This document shows, piece after piece, positions 43,397 through 54,211 of a stretch of DNA of 64,000 nt (the first letter of the stretch is position 1; each line of letters starts with the position of its first letter). Both the position numbers and the translations under genes were made by a program. Below the pieces are notes generated by a model. That model had not been told where the DNA came from, ran no database searches, and saw nothing but the letters and a program-made list of their open reading frames with translations. The stretch is taken from the NCBI RefSeq assembly GCF_900111555.1, contig NZ_FOHZ01000005.1:62001-126000 (forward strand). Direction: 5' to 3'. This DNA is from Marinobacter segnicrescens. Lineage in GTDB: Bacteria; Pseudomonadota; Gammaproteobacteria; Pseudomonadales; Oleiphilaceae.

Positions 43397-44701
43397 AGGA
43401 GCAGCAGGCCGTAACAGCTCGGCGAAGGTCCTGGTCTGGTCGGCACTGACCGTTGGGTACATCTCGGGGGGCAGCACATCTGGAAGCCTCTCCAACACCC
43501 CCTCCTCGTCTTCTCGTACCGCCGCCAGGACATCACCAACACGGATCAGTTCCAGGGCACGCCCGGGCACCAGGTAATCACCGGAAGCACCCGCGAGGTT
43601 CAGCAATCCCTTACGAATCAGCTTGTCGGAAATGCGGCGGGTGATCTCACCGGGAACCCGCATCTCATGCTCCAGGGTTTCCTGCTGAGGCGCGGGACGT
43701 CCTTCGCTGAAGGGCTTGCAGACTCGCCACATCAGCACCAGCGCCACTTTCTCCTGCAATTCGGGAGAGGGGTCTACATCACGACCCTTGGAGACGTTTC
43801 CGGGATTCTGCAAATAGAAGGAAATGCTTGAGCCCGCCAGCAGGATCATCCAGTTGATATAGATCCAGATAAGCAGAATGATGCCGATAGCGAAACTTGA
43901 GTAAATAGCCGCATAGCGCGTGGACCCCGCCACGAAGGACGCGAAGACCATGCCGGCAGCCTGCCAGGTGACGCCGGCAATCAAGCCGCCGATAAACGCA
44001 TACCGCAGTTTCACCCGGGTGTTGGGGATAAAGATGTAGACGAAGGTAAATGCCGCCACCACCAGCAGGAAGGGCGTCATCCGGCTGGCCGAAACGATGG
44101 CGGTACCAAACGGTTCGATCTCGACCAGACGCTGCACAAACGCCGAGGACAAGATCGTCGCGGTGATCCCGATAGCGGAAACCATCAGCAACGGACCGAT
44201 CATGATCACGCTCAGATAGTTGCTGAATCGTTGCGCCAGGGAGCGCATCTCCGGCACCCGCCAGATCATATTGAAGGAGCGCTCGATCTTCTGTACCAGC
44301 GCGATGACGGTGTAGACCAGCATCGCCAGGCCCACCGATCCAAGTACGCCCACCTTCATATTGTCCACGAAACTGAGAATCTGCTCGGCGACCTCCGTAC
44401 CCTGCTCGCCCAAAGGCTGGAAGAACTGATACAGGAACGGTTCAATGCGCTCGTGCACCCCCATGGCCTTGAGCACCGAGAAGCTCAGCGCCAGCAGCGG
44501 CACGATACTGAGCAGGGTGGTGTAGACAAGGCTCATGGCGTGGAGGGTCAACTGACCACTAAGGATATCCCGCGCCACCGCATAGGTAATCCGGCCTGCC
44601 TTGTACAACCAGGTCCAGGGCCATTTCTCAGGCGGGTTTGGATTGGACAGTATCCACCGCTCGGCGGCGTTGAAACGCTCTTTGAACTGGAATGAAGCCA
44701 C
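43361..44701 (-). CDS. YihY/BrkB-family membrane protein
   Basis: A 446-residue integral membrane protein with about six helices in the first 310 residues: LHAMSLVYTTLLSIVPLLALSFSVLKAMG, VGLAMLVYTVIALVQKIERSFNMIW, and YAAIYSSFAIGIILLIWIYINWMILLAGSSISFY. The family was once called RNase BN; that assignment was later withdrawn, and its role is unclear. The C-terminal 130 residues are soluble and include a winged-helix-like segment (MRVPGEITRRISDKLIRKGLL). It overlaps the HDOD gene tail to tail. Confidence 0.87.
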   Translation of the reverse strand: MASFQFKERFNAAERWILSNPNPPEKWPWTWLYKAGRITYAVARDILSGQLTLHAMSLVYTTLLSIVPLLALSFSVLKAMGVHERIEPFLYQFFQPLGEQGTEVAEQILSFVDNMKVGVLGSVGLAMLVYTVIALVQKIERSFNMIWRVPEMRSLAQRFSNYLSVIMIGPLLMVSAIGITATILSSAFVQRLVEIEPFGTAIVSASRMTPFLLVVAAFTFVYIFIPNTRVKLRYAFIGGLIAGVTWQAAGMVFASFVAGSTRYAAIYSSFAIGIILLIWIYINWMILLAGSSISFYLQNPGNVSKGRDVDPSPELQEKVALVLMWRVCKPFSEGRPAPQQETLEHEMRVPGEITRRISDKLIRKGLLNLAGASGDYLVPGRALELIRVGDVLAAVREDEEGVLERLPDVLPPEMYPTVSADQTRTFAELLRPAAPSTAGEPLGEKA

Positions 44702-44840
44702 GCAACGTCCTTAGTGGATGCCTGGTGCATTCCTCCTGGCCGGCCTGAACATCACTGCCGACGAACCAAGGAATACCACTGTTTTCAGATAACTATAATG
44801 AGTATGGCTGAAAATGTTGCCTGAGCGAAATCTACTAGCA

Positions 44841-45785
44841 TCACTTCGCCCCCTCAATACCAGTCAGATTCCTCGCAGTTATCTCCACGATCCTTTGCCG
44901 GGCTTCCCGGCTCGCCCAGGCAGAATGGGGCGTGATAATCAGGTTGGGGATATCATCCGCCAGCAACGGGTTGCCGTTGCGCGGTGGCTCTTCGGTGAGC
45001 ACATCGAATCCGGCACCGCCAATGGTGCCCGCGCGGAGTGCGTCGGCCAGGGCCTGTTCATCCACAAGGCCGCCACGACTGGTATTGATCAACAGCGAAG
45101 AGCTTTTCATTTTGCTCAATTCGGAGGCCCCAACAAGGTTCCGGGTTTCGTCCGTAAGCAGGCAATGCAGCGACAGCACATCCACACGAGGCAGCAACTC
45201 CTCCAGCGGAATGCGGCGATGACCATCCACTTCGCCGGGCTCCTGGCCGGGACGACAGCCCAGCAGGATGTCCATGCCAAACGCACGGGCCCGCTCCGCC
45301 ACGCCCTGCCCAAGGTCACCATAGCCGATGATGCCAAGGGTCTTGCCCTCCAGCTCCATGATGGGGTGGTCCATCAGGCAAAACATATTACTCTGCGCCC
45401 ATCGACCCTGGCGCACATCCCGGTCGTAGTCCAGTAGCCGGGTCGCTAGCGCAAGAATCAGGGCCATGGTGTGCTGGGCCACGGTTGACCGGCCATAACG
45501 GGTGACGTTAAGTACCTCGATGTCATGGTCCCTCGCCGCCTCCAGGTCGATGTTATTCAGGCCCGTGGCGACCACCGCGATGGTGTTAAGCTCTGGACAG
45601 GCCTCAAAGTGCTCACGGCCCAGAACGACCTTGTTAACCAGCACCGTATCGAACCCCTGCAAACGTTCCGTCACCTGCTCAGGTGTGGTGCGGGGGTGAC
45701 AGGTCAAGGGTCCGGTCACCGCCTTGATCGGCTCAAGGGACACGTCGCTGCCCAGGGTGCTGGCATCAAGGAATACAGCTTTCAC
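44841..45785 (-). CDS. NAD-dependent 2-hydroxyacid dehydrogenase
   Basis: A 314-residue D-2-hydroxyacid dehydrogenase. The NAD motif is GIIGYGDLGQGVAERA, and the catalytic trio is visible: R in NTSRGGLVDE, E in GFDVLTEEPP and H in ITPHSAWAS. It is most like glycerate dehydrogenase/hydroxypyruvate reductase, but substrate choice is not certain. The start is GTG at 45785 with AGGAG eight bases before it. It is divergent from the thiopurine methyltransferase gene, with 58 bp between them that must hold both promoters. Confidence 0.88.
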   Translation of the reverse strand: MKAVFLDASTLGSDVSLEPIKAVTGPLTCHPRTTPEQVTERLQGFDTVLVNKVVLGREHFEACPELNTIAVVATGLNNIDLEAARDHDIEVLNVTRYGRSTVAQHTMALILALATRLLDYDRDVRQGRWAQSNMFCLMDHPIMELEGKTLGIIGYGDLGQGVAERARAFGMDILLGCRPGQEPGEVDGHRRIPLEELLPRVDVLSLHCLLTDETRNLVGASELSKMKSSSLLINTSRGGLVDEQALADALRAGTIGGAGFDVLTEEPPRNGNPLLADDIPNLIITPHSAWASREARQRIVEITARNLTGIEGAK

Positions 45786-45843
45786 TGTTATAACTCCTGT
45801 TTTATGCTCGGAAGATACCGGAATCACCAAGAGGATATGCGGC

Positions 45844-46503
45844 ATGGAACATGAATTCTGGCACACACGCTGGGCAAAGGGCGAAATCGGTTTCCATGAA
45901 GGTTCGGTCAACAAGTACCTCCATGACCACTGGCCGGAGTTTGCGGGTGACCGCACCGATGCCGTGTTCGTCCCCCTTTGTGGCAAGGCCCATGATATGT
46001 GGTGGCTACACGATCGGGGACACCCGGTTATTGGGGTCGAACTCAGTGACGTTGCCTGCAAGGACTTCTTCGAGGAAGCAAAGGAAAAAGCAAAGGTTCA
46101 CCCCGGGGAGCCGTTTACCCGATTTCGCCATGACGACCTGGAACTCTGGTGCGGCGACTTCTTTCAGCTGGTGCCAGAAGACCTGACCCATATTCGCATG
46201 GTTTATGACCGGGCGGCACTGATCGCCCTGCCCCCGGAGATGCGCACGGACTACGTTAACCACCTCACGACGGTCATCCCCGACGGCACCCATATACTGC
46301 TGATTACCCTCGACTACGACAGTAACGAGATGAAGGGGCCGCCGTTCAATGTCAGCGATGAGGAAGTCCACAACCTCTATGGCGAGGATTACGAAATCAA
46401 CCACGTCCTCACCAGGGAAATGGCCCGGGATAACCCGTTTGCCAAGCGCCGGGGCCTGCAAAACGGTGCTACTGAGAGCGTCTTTTATCTCAAAAAATAC
46501 TAA
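45844..46503 (+). CDS. tpm: Thiopurine S-methyltransferase
   Basis: A 219-residue SAM-dependent methyltransferase. The start MEHEFWHTRWAKGEIGFHEG is typical of bacterial TPMT, and VFVPLCGKAHDMWWLHDRGHPVIGVELS is the SAM site. Bacterial TPMTs methylate thiols and can act on selenium and tellurium compounds. Length and motifs match the family. The ATG at 45844 follows a GAGGAT site. No partner gene is evident. Confidence 0.93.
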   Translation: MEHEFWHTRWAKGEIGFHEGSVNKYLHDHWPEFAGDRTDAVFVPLCGKAHDMWWLHDRGHPVIGVELSDVACKDFFEEAKEKAKVHPGEPFTRFRHDDLELWCGDFFQLVPEDLTHIRMVYDRAALIALPPEMRTDYVNHLTTVIPDGTHILLITLDYDSNEMKGPPFNVSDEEVHNLYGEDYEINHVLTREMARDNPFAKRRGLQNGATESVFYLKKY

Positions 46504-46675
46504 AACCGTTGTCTGGGAACTTTCCACGATTTTTCAGTGGATTACTCGCCCCTGACCAGGAACCTCGGTTGATAATTAACGTCTTTCCCGTTCCGCCCGT
46601 TTGTTTTTTGTACATGTTTGACCATGCTGGTGAAGGCACCCCTGTAACAAAAACTTACAAAGAGGGATCTTTACC

Positions 46676-49033
46676 ATGCTTTCAAACCGAGTGCTTCAGC
46701 CCCTGATCGCCCTGCTGTTCCTGGCAGGGCTCGCTGCCACAGGCCATGCAGCCAACCCCCACTATGACCTGAAGGTACTTTCCAGCGCCCCGGACCAGGT
46801 GTCCGGTGACGATGTACTGGTACAGGTGTTGTTCAAGGATCGCCCCATCAAGTCCATGCCTGCCGTGAAGTCGCGCCTGCGGCAACTGGAATTCTGGCTG
46901 AACGGCCAGCCTATAGAGCCGGAAATCCGTGCCGGCCGCGATGGCCATGAGGTTCTGGTTTCCGGGCTGATAGAGGGCGACAATCAGCTTGAGCTGCACC
47001 ATCGCCGGCAGGGACCGCTGGCTTCTGTCGAGCTGACCGCGCACCCGATCACCGGGCCGATCTTCTCCGGTCCGCAGCAATATCCGTTCGTCTGCACCGT
47101 CACCACGGAACTGGGCAAGCAGCCGCTGGTGGATACCGACGGCGATACCGGCTTTCCGGTGCTGGATGAATCCGGCAGCCAGGTTGGCCTGAGCAAGGAC
47201 TGCTCCATCGAACCCTATGTCACCTTTATCTACCGCACCACAGACGGCGGCTGGGCGCCCCTGCCCGACGATGGTTCCCGCCCTGCCGACATGGCCACCA
47301 CCACCCTGACGGACGGCCGTACCGTGGACTTTATCGTCCGGCAGGAGCGGGGCACCATTAACCGCTTTATCTACAGCTTTGCCACCCTGGCCCAGCCAGG
47401 AGATGAGCCCTGGGAAGCCTCCACCGGAAACTGGAACGGACGCCTGCTATTCCATTTCGAAGGGGGCGTCGCCATCGGCCACAGTCAGGGGCGCATCAGC
47501 GGCCGCTCGCTGGAGCCAGAGGTGCTGAAAAAAGGCTATGCGGTGATTTACTCCACCGGCACCCGCACCAGCAGCCACTACAACCTGCAGGTGGGCGGTG
47601 AAACCGCCTTGATGGTGAAGGAACACTTCATCAAGCGCTTCGGAGTGCCAGACTATACCGTGGCCATTGGCGGCTCCGGCGGCGGTATCCAACAGTATGT
47701 CTACTCCCAGAACCACCCGGACCTGCTCGACGGCGGTGTACCCCAGTATTCCTACCCGGACATGATCACCCAGGTCATTCACATCGGGGACTGTGAACTG
47801 CTGGAGCACTACATGGACGTGACCGACGGCGACAACCCGAAGTGGTGGAACACAAGCAATCGCAGCTGGCTGGTAGGCCTTAACGCGACCGACAACTACC
47901 TGGACCCGTTTGCTGACGCCAAGCGAGCCCTGGGTTACGGAACTGCCCCGGGCATGACCGAATGCATACCCGCGTGGCGGGGTCTGACGGCCCTGGTGCT
48001 CAACCCCAACTATGGCCAGGCCCGCAACCAGGAGCTGATGCAGCCACCCGGAGTGATGAATGACGTCCAGTGGACCCACTATGACGACGCCCGCAATATC
48101 TACGGCCTGGACGAAAACGGCAACCCCCGTACCGTGTATGACAACGTGGGCGTGCAGTACGGACTCAATGCACTGGTGGAAGGCAACATCACCACGGCAG
48201 AGTTCCTGAAGCTGAACGCCCGGATTGGCGGCTGGAAACACCCCAATGACATGGTGCAGGAGGGCTTCCCCTACCTGGGTGATTTCACCCCAGCCAACTT
48301 CGACCCCTGGAGCCGCCGCAACATGATGCTCAGTCCGGACGGCGTCACCCCGGCGCCCCGCACCGAAGCGGATATCGAGGCCATCAACGCAGCCTACACA
48401 TCGGGCCTGGTGTTTGATGGTGAGCTCAACATGCCGGTCATCGACTGGCGCCATTACCTGGAGGAAGTACTGGACATGCATAACAGCCACCAGTCCTTCT
48501 CCGCCCGCCAGCGCATCATCAACCGCATGGGGGATGCTGGCAACCAGGTTATCTGGTTCACCGATACCCGTCCCACGGACCTTTCGGATCCATCGGAACC
48601 GGAGCCGCTGGAGGAATACAACCAGACCTGGATGGCACTGGAGGTACTCCATGACTGGATCACCAACATCCAGCAAAATCCCGACAGGAGCATTGCCGAA
48701 AACCGGCCCGCGGAAGCCGTGGACGCCTGTTTCAATACCGACGGTTCACTGATCGAGGCCGGGGACGACGTCTGGAATGGGATCCTGGATGACAACGCCG
48801 CCGGCGAGTGCACCGAACAATTCCAGACCTATACCACCTCGCGGATCGAGGCCGGTGGCCCGATCGAAGGCAGCATTTTCAAATGCAGCCTGAAGCCGGT
48901 GAGCGAGGCGCTTGCCGACGGCACCTACGGCGACGTCAGCTTCAGCGCCGGCGAGATTGAACGCCTGGAAGAGATCTACCCACAGGGCGTCTGTGACTAC
49001 CAGGCTCCGGACCAGGGACGTCCGGCAGGCTGA
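46676..49033 (+). CDS. DUF6351 family secreted protein, alpha/beta-hydrolase-like
   Basis: A 785-residue exported protein. The signal peptide runs to about residue 25 (ATGHAANPHY). A beta-rich N-terminal part (about 30-130) precedes a hydrolase-like domain with WNGRLLFHFEGGVAIGHSQG, GYAVIYSTGTRTSSHY and VAIGGSGGGIQQYVY, where S334 in GGSGGG looks like the nucleophile. Several conserved tryptophans and a GDCELLEHYMD segment fit DUF6351. I do not know a proven substrate; polyester or aromatic ester cleavage is a guess from the fold. The C-terminal part has paired cysteines that could form disulphides. It stands alone between two non-coding gaps. Confidence 0.8.
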   Translation: MLSNRVLQPLIALLFLAGLAATGHAANPHYDLKVLSSAPDQVSGDDVLVQVLFKDRPIKSMPAVKSRLRQLEFWLNGQPIEPEIRAGRDGHEVLVSGLIEGDNQLELHHRRQGPLASVELTAHPITGPIFSGPQQYPFVCTVTTELGKQPLVDTDGDTGFPVLDESGSQVGLSKDCSIEPYVTFIYRTTDGGWAPLPDDGSRPADMATTTLTDGRTVDFIVRQERGTINRFIYSFATLAQPGDEPWEASTGNWNGRLLFHFEGGVAIGHSQGRISGRSLEPEVLKKGYAVIYSTGTRTSSHYNLQVGGETALMVKEHFIKRFGVPDYTVAIGGSGGGIQQYVYSQNHPDLLDGGVPQYSYPDMITQVIHIGDCELLEHYMDVTDGDNPKWWNTSNRSWLVGLNATDNYLDPFADAKRALGYGTAPGMTECIPAWRGLTALVLNPNYGQARNQELMQPPGVMNDVQWTHYDDARNIYGLDENGNPRTVYDNVGVQYGLNALVEGNITTAEFLKLNARIGGWKHPNDMVQEGFPYLGDFTPANFDPWSRRNMMLSPDGVTPAPRTEADIEAINAAYTSGLVFDGELNMPVIDWRHYLEEVLDMHNSHQSFSARQRIINRMGDAGNQVIWFTDTRPTDLSDPSEPEPLEEYNQTWMALEVLHDWITNIQQNPDRSIAENRPAEAVDACFNTDGSLIEAGDDVWNGILDDNAAGECTEQFQTYTTSRIEAGGPIEGSIFKCSLKPVSEALADGTYGDVSFSAGEIERLEEIYPQGVCDYQAPDQGRPAG

Positions 49034-49380
49034 GCCCTTCCCTGCTGACGGCGGTGCCTGCATCGCCGTTAGCCTCTCACCGGCCATATTCGTCGCCTTT
49101 CACAACCCTTCCGTTGCCCACCTCACAAGTTTTCGCTTGCTGTCACGAACCTACAATATTTTGTCCTGTCAAAGCTGCAAAGCTTGAAAGCTGGACTAAG
49201 CTGAAACTGAAAGGGCCCGGAACAGGGCCCGCCGGAAACCGGGACCTGGATTCCGTCGTATATCCGGCCAACAGCGTTCATGACTTCCATCCAACCATAA
49301 CCACAAACGCCCGCCCGCGGCGTCCAACAACGGGGAATTTTGCGTGTAGTCGAAGAATCATTAGCAAGCGAGGGTCACCC
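49034..49380. other. Intergenic region before prkA, likely promoter
   Basis: No gene seen. Two features stand out: CCTACAAT at 49150-49157, a plausible -10 with the C that RpoS prefers, and a self-complementary GGGCCC-GGAACA-GGGCCC around 49213-49230 in the leader. The long 5' leader suggests post-transcriptional control. A stress-type promoter for prkA would agree with E. coli yeaG, but this is inferred. Confidence 0.45.
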
Positions 49381-51303
49381 ATGAGCATTCTGCAACACTT
49401 CAAAGACCGGTATGACCAGACCCAGGAAGAAGAGTACTCCCTGGAGGAATACCTGGAGATCTGCAAGAACGATCCAGCCGCCTATGCCACCGCAGCCGAG
49501 CGCATGCTGCTGGCGATCGGCGAACCAGAATTTATCGACACATCCAGAGACCCGCGCCTGTCGCGCATCTTTTCCAACAAGGTTATCAAGCGATACCCGG
49601 AATTCTCCGAGTTCTATGGCATGGAAGAGGCGGTGGAAAACATCGTGTCCTTCTTCCGCCATGCAGCCCAGGGCCTGGAAGAGAAGAAGCAGATTCTCTA
49701 CCTGCTGGGCCCAGTGGGGGGCGGCAAGTCCTCCCTGGCAGAGAAGCTCAAGTTCCTGATGCAGAAGGTGCCCTTCTACGCCATCAAGGGCTCGCCGGTG
49801 AACGAGTCGCCCCTGGGCTTGTTTGATCCACTCGAAGACGGCCAGATCCTGGAAGAGGAATACGGCATTCCCCAGCGCTACCTCAAGCCGATCATGTCTC
49901 CCTGGGCCGTCAAGCGCCTGCACGAATACGGTGGCGATATCAGCCAGTTCCGGGTGGTGAAGAAATATCCGTCGGTACTGGACCAGGTGGCCGTATCCAA
50001 GACCGAACCCGGTGACGACAACAACCAGGACATCTCGGCCCTGGTGGGCAAGGTCAATATCCGCATGCTGGAGGACTTCTCCCAGGACGATCCGGACGCC
50101 TATAGCTTCAGCGGCGGCCTGTGCAAGGCCAACCAGGGGCTGATGGAATTCGTCGAGATGTTCAAGGCGCCCATCAAGGTGCTGCACCCGTTGTTGACCG
50201 CCACCCAGGAAGGCAACTACAACACCACTGAAGGCATGGGCTCGGTGCCCTTTGACGGCATCATCCTGGCCCACTCCAACGAGTCCGAGTGGCAGACCTT
50301 CCGCAACAACAAGCACAACGAGGCCTTCCTCGACCGGGTCTACATCGTCAAGGTGCCCTACTGCGTGCGGGTCACCGAGGAAATCGAAATCTACCGGAAG
50401 CTGCTCAAGCACAGCTCACTGTCCGGCGCCCCCTGCGCCCCGGACACCCTGGATATGCTGGCCCAGTTCTCGGTGCTGTCCCGCATCAAGGAACCGGAAA
50501 ATTCCAGCATCTTCTCGAAAATGAAGGTTTATGACGGACAGAACATCAAGGATACCGACCCCAAGGCCAAGTCGATCCAGGAGTACCGGGATTCTGCCGG
50601 CGTCAACGAGGGTATGGACGGGCTGTCCACGCGCTTTGCATTCAAGATCCTGTCGAAGGTGTTCAACTTCGACACCACCGAGGTAGCGGCCAACCCGGTA
50701 CACCTGCTCTATGTGCTGGAAAAACAGATCGAGCAGGAGCAGTTCCCGGCGGAAGTCCAGGAGCGTTATCTGCGCTTTATCAAGGAGTTCCTGGCGCCCC
50801 ACTATGTGCAGTTTATCGGCAAGGAAATCCAGACCGCCTACCTGGAAAGCTACAGCGAATATGGCCAGAACCTGTTCGACCGCTACGTGACCTATGCCGA
50901 CCTGTGGATCCAGGACCAGGAGTTCCGGGATCCCGAAACGGGCGAAATCCTGGACAGGTCGGCCATCAACGACGAACTGGAAAAGATCGAAAAGCCTGCC
51001 GGCATCAGCAACCCGAAGGACTTCCGCAACGAGGTGGTCAACTTCGTGCTGCGGGCCCGGGCCAACAACCAGGGGGAAAATCCCTCCTGGCTCAGCTACG
51101 AAAAACTGCGCAGCGTGATCGAGAAGAAGATGTTCTCCAACACCGAAGACCTGCTGCCGGTGATTTCCTTCAATCCGAAGGCCAGCCAGGAAGACCAGAA
51201 GAAGCACAAGCAGTTTGTGGAGCGGATGGTGGACCGTGGCTACACCGAGAAACAGGTCCGGCTGCTGGCAGAGTGGTACCTCAGAGTCAGAAAGTCGCAT
51301 TAA
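49381..51303 (+). CDS. prkA: PrkA/YeaG serine protein kinase
   Basis: A 640-residue AAA-like protein kinase, close to E. coli YeaG in length. Walker A is GPVGGGKS at 110-117. The N-terminal AAA part is followed by a C-terminal PrkA domain (about 390-630). The start [26 protein letters not shown] follows GAGGG. It is the first gene of prkA-yeaH-spoVR, a set conserved across gammaproteobacteria and linked in E. coli to stationary phase and nitrogen starvation. Confidence 0.95.
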   Translation: MSILQHFKDRYDQTQEEEYSLEEYLEICKNDPAAYATAAERMLLAIGEPEFIDTSRDPRLSRIFSNKVIKRYPEFSEFYGMEEAVENIVSFFRHAAQGLEEKKQILYLLGPVGGGKSSLAEKLKFLMQKVPFYAIKGSPVNESPLGLFDPLEDGQILEEEYGIPQRYLKPIMSPWAVKRLHEYGGDISQFRVVKKYPSVLDQVAVSKTEPGDDNNQDISALVGKVNIRMLEDFSQDDPDAYSFSGGLCKANQGLMEFVEMFKAPIKVLHPLLTATQEGNYNTTEGMGSVPFDGIILAHSNESEWQTFRNNKHNEAFLDRVYIVKVPYCVRVTEEIEIYRKLLKHSSLSGAPCAPDTLDMLAQFSVLSRIKEPENSSIFSKMKVYDGQNIKDTDPKAKSIQEYRDSAGVNEGMDGLSTRFAFKILSKVFNFDTTEVAANPVHLLYVLEKQIEQEQFPAEVQERYLRFIKEFLAPHYVQFIGKEIQTAYLESYSEYGQNLFDRYVTYADLWIQDQEFRDPETGEILDRSAINDELEKIEKPAGISNPKDFRNEVVNFVLRARANNQGENPSWLSYEKLRSVIEKKMFSNTEDLLPVISFNPKASQEDQKKHKQFVERMVDRGYTEKQVRLLAEWYLRVRKSH

Positions 51304-51331
51304 CCGTTTTCTGGCCTGGAGGAGTTGCACT

Positions 51332-52627
51332 ATGGGCATGACCCACATCGTTGATCGCCGTCTTAACGGCAAGAACAAGAGCGCGGTGAACCGGGAACGG
51401 TTCCTGCGCCGCTATCGCCAGCACATCAAGAAAGCCGTGGCAGATGCGGTACACAAGCGCTCTATCACTGATATCGAGCGGGGGGAAAGCGTGAGCATTC
51501 CCTCCCGGGATATCCATGAACCGACCTTCCACCACGGCCAGGGCGGCAAGCGCGAGGTGGTCCACCCGGGGAACCAGGAGTTTGTTGCCGGTGATGAAAT
51601 CCCCAAGCCGGAAGGTGGCGGCGGCGGTGGTTCCGGCTCAGGGCAGGCCAGCCCTGACGGCGAAGGCATGGACGAATTCGCCTTCCAGATCACCCAGGAC
51701 GAGTTCCTCGACTTCCTGTTCGATGACCTGGAACTGCCCAACCTGGCCCGCAAGAAACTCAAGGACACCGAGGCCTTCACGTATCACCGGTCCGGCTTCA
51801 CTACCCAGGGTGTACCCGCCAAGCTGGATGTGGTGCGTTCCCTTCGCGGCGCCCACGCCCGGCGCCTGGGCCTGGGTGGTGCCCGACGCAAGAAGATACG
51901 GGAACTGGAAGAACAGCTGGCGGCCCTGAAGACGGCCCCGGATGACCTGGACCCGGCCTTCAGCCACGTGGACCAGATCGAGGCACTGGAAGCCGAAATC
52001 GCCAGGCTCAAGGCCAATGTGCGCCGGATCCCCTTCATCGACGAAATCGATCTCCGCTACCGGCAGCACATCAAGAAGCCGAAACCCGCCACCAGCGCCG
52101 TCATGTTCTGTCTGATGGATGTCTCCGGGTCCATGACCCAGACTCACAAGGACATTGCCAAGCGCTTCTTTATCCTGCTGTACCTGTTCCTGAAGAAGAA
52201 CTACAAGAAGATCGACGTGGTTTTCATCCGCCACCATACCAGCGCCAAGGAGGTGGACGAGGAAGAGTTCTTCTACAGCCGGGAAACCGGGGGCACCATC
52301 GTCTCCAGTGCGCTGAAGCTGATGCACAAGATCATCGAATCCCGCTATTCCCCGGATGAGTGGAACATCTACGCCGCCCAGGCATCAGACGGTGATAACT
52401 GGAACGATGATTCTCCCATCTGCGGCAAGATCCTGGCCGACCGGATTATCCCCCTGGTGCAGTACTACGCCTATGTGGAGATCACCCCCCAGGATCACCA
52501 GATGCTGTGGTACGAGTACGAGAAGATCATGGAGCGTTTCCCGCAAAGCTTTGCCATGCAGCAGATCGCCGACCCGGGCGAAATCTACCCGGTGTTCCGC
52601 CAGCTGTTCGAGAGGAAAGCCGCATGA
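51332..52627 (+). CDS. yeaH: YeaH-like DUF444 protein with VWA-type MIDAS motif
   Basis: A 431-residue cytosolic protein of DUF444. The N-terminal half is basic and contains a glycine-serine linker (about 95-107). The C-terminal half has [11 protein letters not shown] with D263-x-S265-x-S267, the metal-ion site of a von Willebrand A domain. A GGAGG site supports the ATG at 51332. It lies 28 bp after prkA, and its stop overlaps the spoVR start (ATGA). It is thought to work with PrkA, but the mechanism is unsettled. Confidence 0.93.
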   Translation: MGMTHIVDRRLNGKNKSAVNRERFLRRYRQHIKKAVADAVHKRSITDIERGESVSIPSRDIHEPTFHHGQGGKREVVHPGNQEFVAGDEIPKPEGGGGGGSGSGQASPDGEGMDEFAFQITQDEFLDFLFDDLELPNLARKKLKDTEAFTYHRSGFTTQGVPAKLDVVRSLRGAHARRLGLGGARRKKIRELEEQLAALKTAPDDLDPAFSHVDQIEALEAEIARLKANVRRIPFIDEIDLRYRQHIKKPKPATSAVMFCLMDVSGSMTQTHKDIAKRFFILLYLFLKKNYKKIDVVFIRHHTSAKEVDEEEFFYSRETGGTIVSSALKLMHKIIESRYSPDEWNIYAAQASDGDNWNDDSPICGKILADRIIPLVQYYAYVEITPQDHQMLWYEYEKIMERFPQSFAMQQIADPGEIYPVFRQLFERKAA

Positions 52628-54186
52628 CTGACATTATCGACCGCCCCAACCTGCCGGATTCAGCACCAGCCAGGCGGGAGCCCATTTCCACCGGCTCCGA
52701 ATGGACCTTTGAGCTGATCCAGCAGTACGACGACGAAATCGCCAGGTGCGCCGAAGAGTTCGGCCTGGACACCTACCCCAACCAGATCGAGGTGATCAGC
52801 GCCGAGCAGATGATGGACGCCTACAGCTCCGTGGGTATGCCCGTGGGCTACCACCACTGGTCCTTTGGCAAGCAGTTCCTGAACACATCCAAGGGCTACC
52901 AGCGGGGGCAAATGGGGCTGGCCTACGAAATCGTGATCAACTCCAACCCCTGCATTGCTTACCTGATGGAGGAAAACACCCTGCCCATGCAGGCCCTGGT
53001 CATCGCCCACGCCTGCTACGGCCACAACTCCTTCTTCAAGGGCAATTACCTGTTCCGCACCTGGACGGATGCCAGCGCCATTATCGACTACCTGGTGTTC
53101 GCCAGAAACTACGTGGCCGAGTGTGAGGAACGCCACGGCGTGGAGGCGGTGGAGGAGATCCTCGACTCCTGCCATGCGCTGATGAACTATGGAGTGGACC
53201 GCTACAAACGCCCTGCTCCGATTTCTGCAGCCGAGGAACGGCGCCGCCAGAAGGACCGGGAGGAATACCTGCAACGCCAGCTCAATGATCTGTGGCGCAC
53301 CATCCCAAGGCCTGACGAAACAGAAGAGGACAAGGCCCGGCGCAAGCAGCGCTACCCCTCCGAGCCCCAGGAAAACATCCTCTACTTCATCGAGAAGAAC
53401 GCCCCGCTACTGGAAACCTGGCAACGGGAAATCATCCGCATCGTGCGCAAGCTGGGACAGTACTTCTATCCCCAGCGCCAGACCCAGGTGATGAACGAGG
53501 GCTGGGCTTCGTTCTGGCACTACACCCTGCTGCATCGCATGTATGAGAAGGGCCTGGTCACCGACGGTTTCATGCTGGAGTTCCTGCAGAGCCATACGGC
53601 CGTGGTCTATCAGCCCCCGTTCAACAGCCCCTGGTACTCCGGCATCAACCCCTACACCCTGGGTTTCAATATCTTCTCGGACCTACGTCGGATGTGTGAG
53701 AACCCTACCGAAGAGGACCGGGAGTGGTTCCCGGATATTGCCGGGGGTGACTGGCTGGAAACGGTTCACTTCGCCATGCGCAACTTCAAGGATGAGAGCT
53801 TTATCCAGCAGTTCCTGTCGCCGAAGGTCATGCGCGATATGAAGTTCTTCGCCATCCAGAACGATGACCAGGAAGAGGTCTACCGGGTCACCGCCATTCA
53901 CGATGATCCCGGATACCGGCCACTGCGGGAGAAGCTGGCCCGTCAGTACAACCTCAGTTACCGGGAGCCCAATATCCAGGTGTGGAATGTGGATGTACGC
54001 GGTGACCGGTCACTGACCCTGCGGCACATCCCGGTAGACCGGGTGCCGCTGGGCGGCGAGGATGCCGAGGAAGTACTTCGGCATGTTCACCGGCTATGGG
54101 GCTTTGAGGTGCACCTTGAAAGCGTGGACGAGGGCACGATAGTGGACGAGTACCACTGCCCACCCTGGGAAGCGGAAGATCACTGA
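52624..54186 (+). CDS. SpoVR family protein (YcgB-like)
   Basis: A 520-residue cytosolic protein of the SpoVR/YcgB family, named after a Bacillus spore-cortex gene but widespread in non-spore-formers. [28 protein letters not shown] near the start, [21 protein letters not shown] and [21 protein letters not shown] (with histidines that could bind metal) are conserved. It is translationally coupled to yeaH. It ends 25 bp before the convergent histidine kinase gene. Confidence 0.95.
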   Translation: MTDIIDRPNLPDSAPARREPISTGSEWTFELIQQYDDEIARCAEEFGLDTYPNQIEVISAEQMMDAYSSVGMPVGYHHWSFGKQFLNTSKGYQRGQMGLAYEIVINSNPCIAYLMEENTLPMQALVIAHACYGHNSFFKGNYLFRTWTDASAIIDYLVFARNYVAECEERHGVEAVEEILDSCHALMNYGVDRYKRPAPISAAEERRRQKDREEYLQRQLNDLWRTIPRPDETEEDKARRKQRYPSEPQENILYFIEKNAPLLETWQREIIRIVRKLGQYFYPQRQTQVMNEGWASFWHYTLLHRMYEKGLVTDGFMLEFLQSHTAVVYQPPFNSPWYSGINPYTLGFNIFSDLRRMCENPTEEDREWFPDIAGGDWLETVHFAMRNFKDESFIQQFLSPKVMRDMKFFAIQNDDQEEVYRVTAIHDDPGYRPLREKLARQYNLSYREPNIQVWNVDVRGDRSLTLRHIPVDRVPLGGEDAEEVLRHVHRLWGFEVHLESVDEGTIVDEYHCPPWEAEDH

Positions 54187-54211
54187 CACGGCTTCAACCA
54201 GCCAGGGGCCC

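Noticed and set aside
47447..48676. 409-codon minus-strand open frame opposite the DUF6351 gene
   Set aside because: No motifs; the plus-strand gene has a signal peptide and a hydrolase motif.
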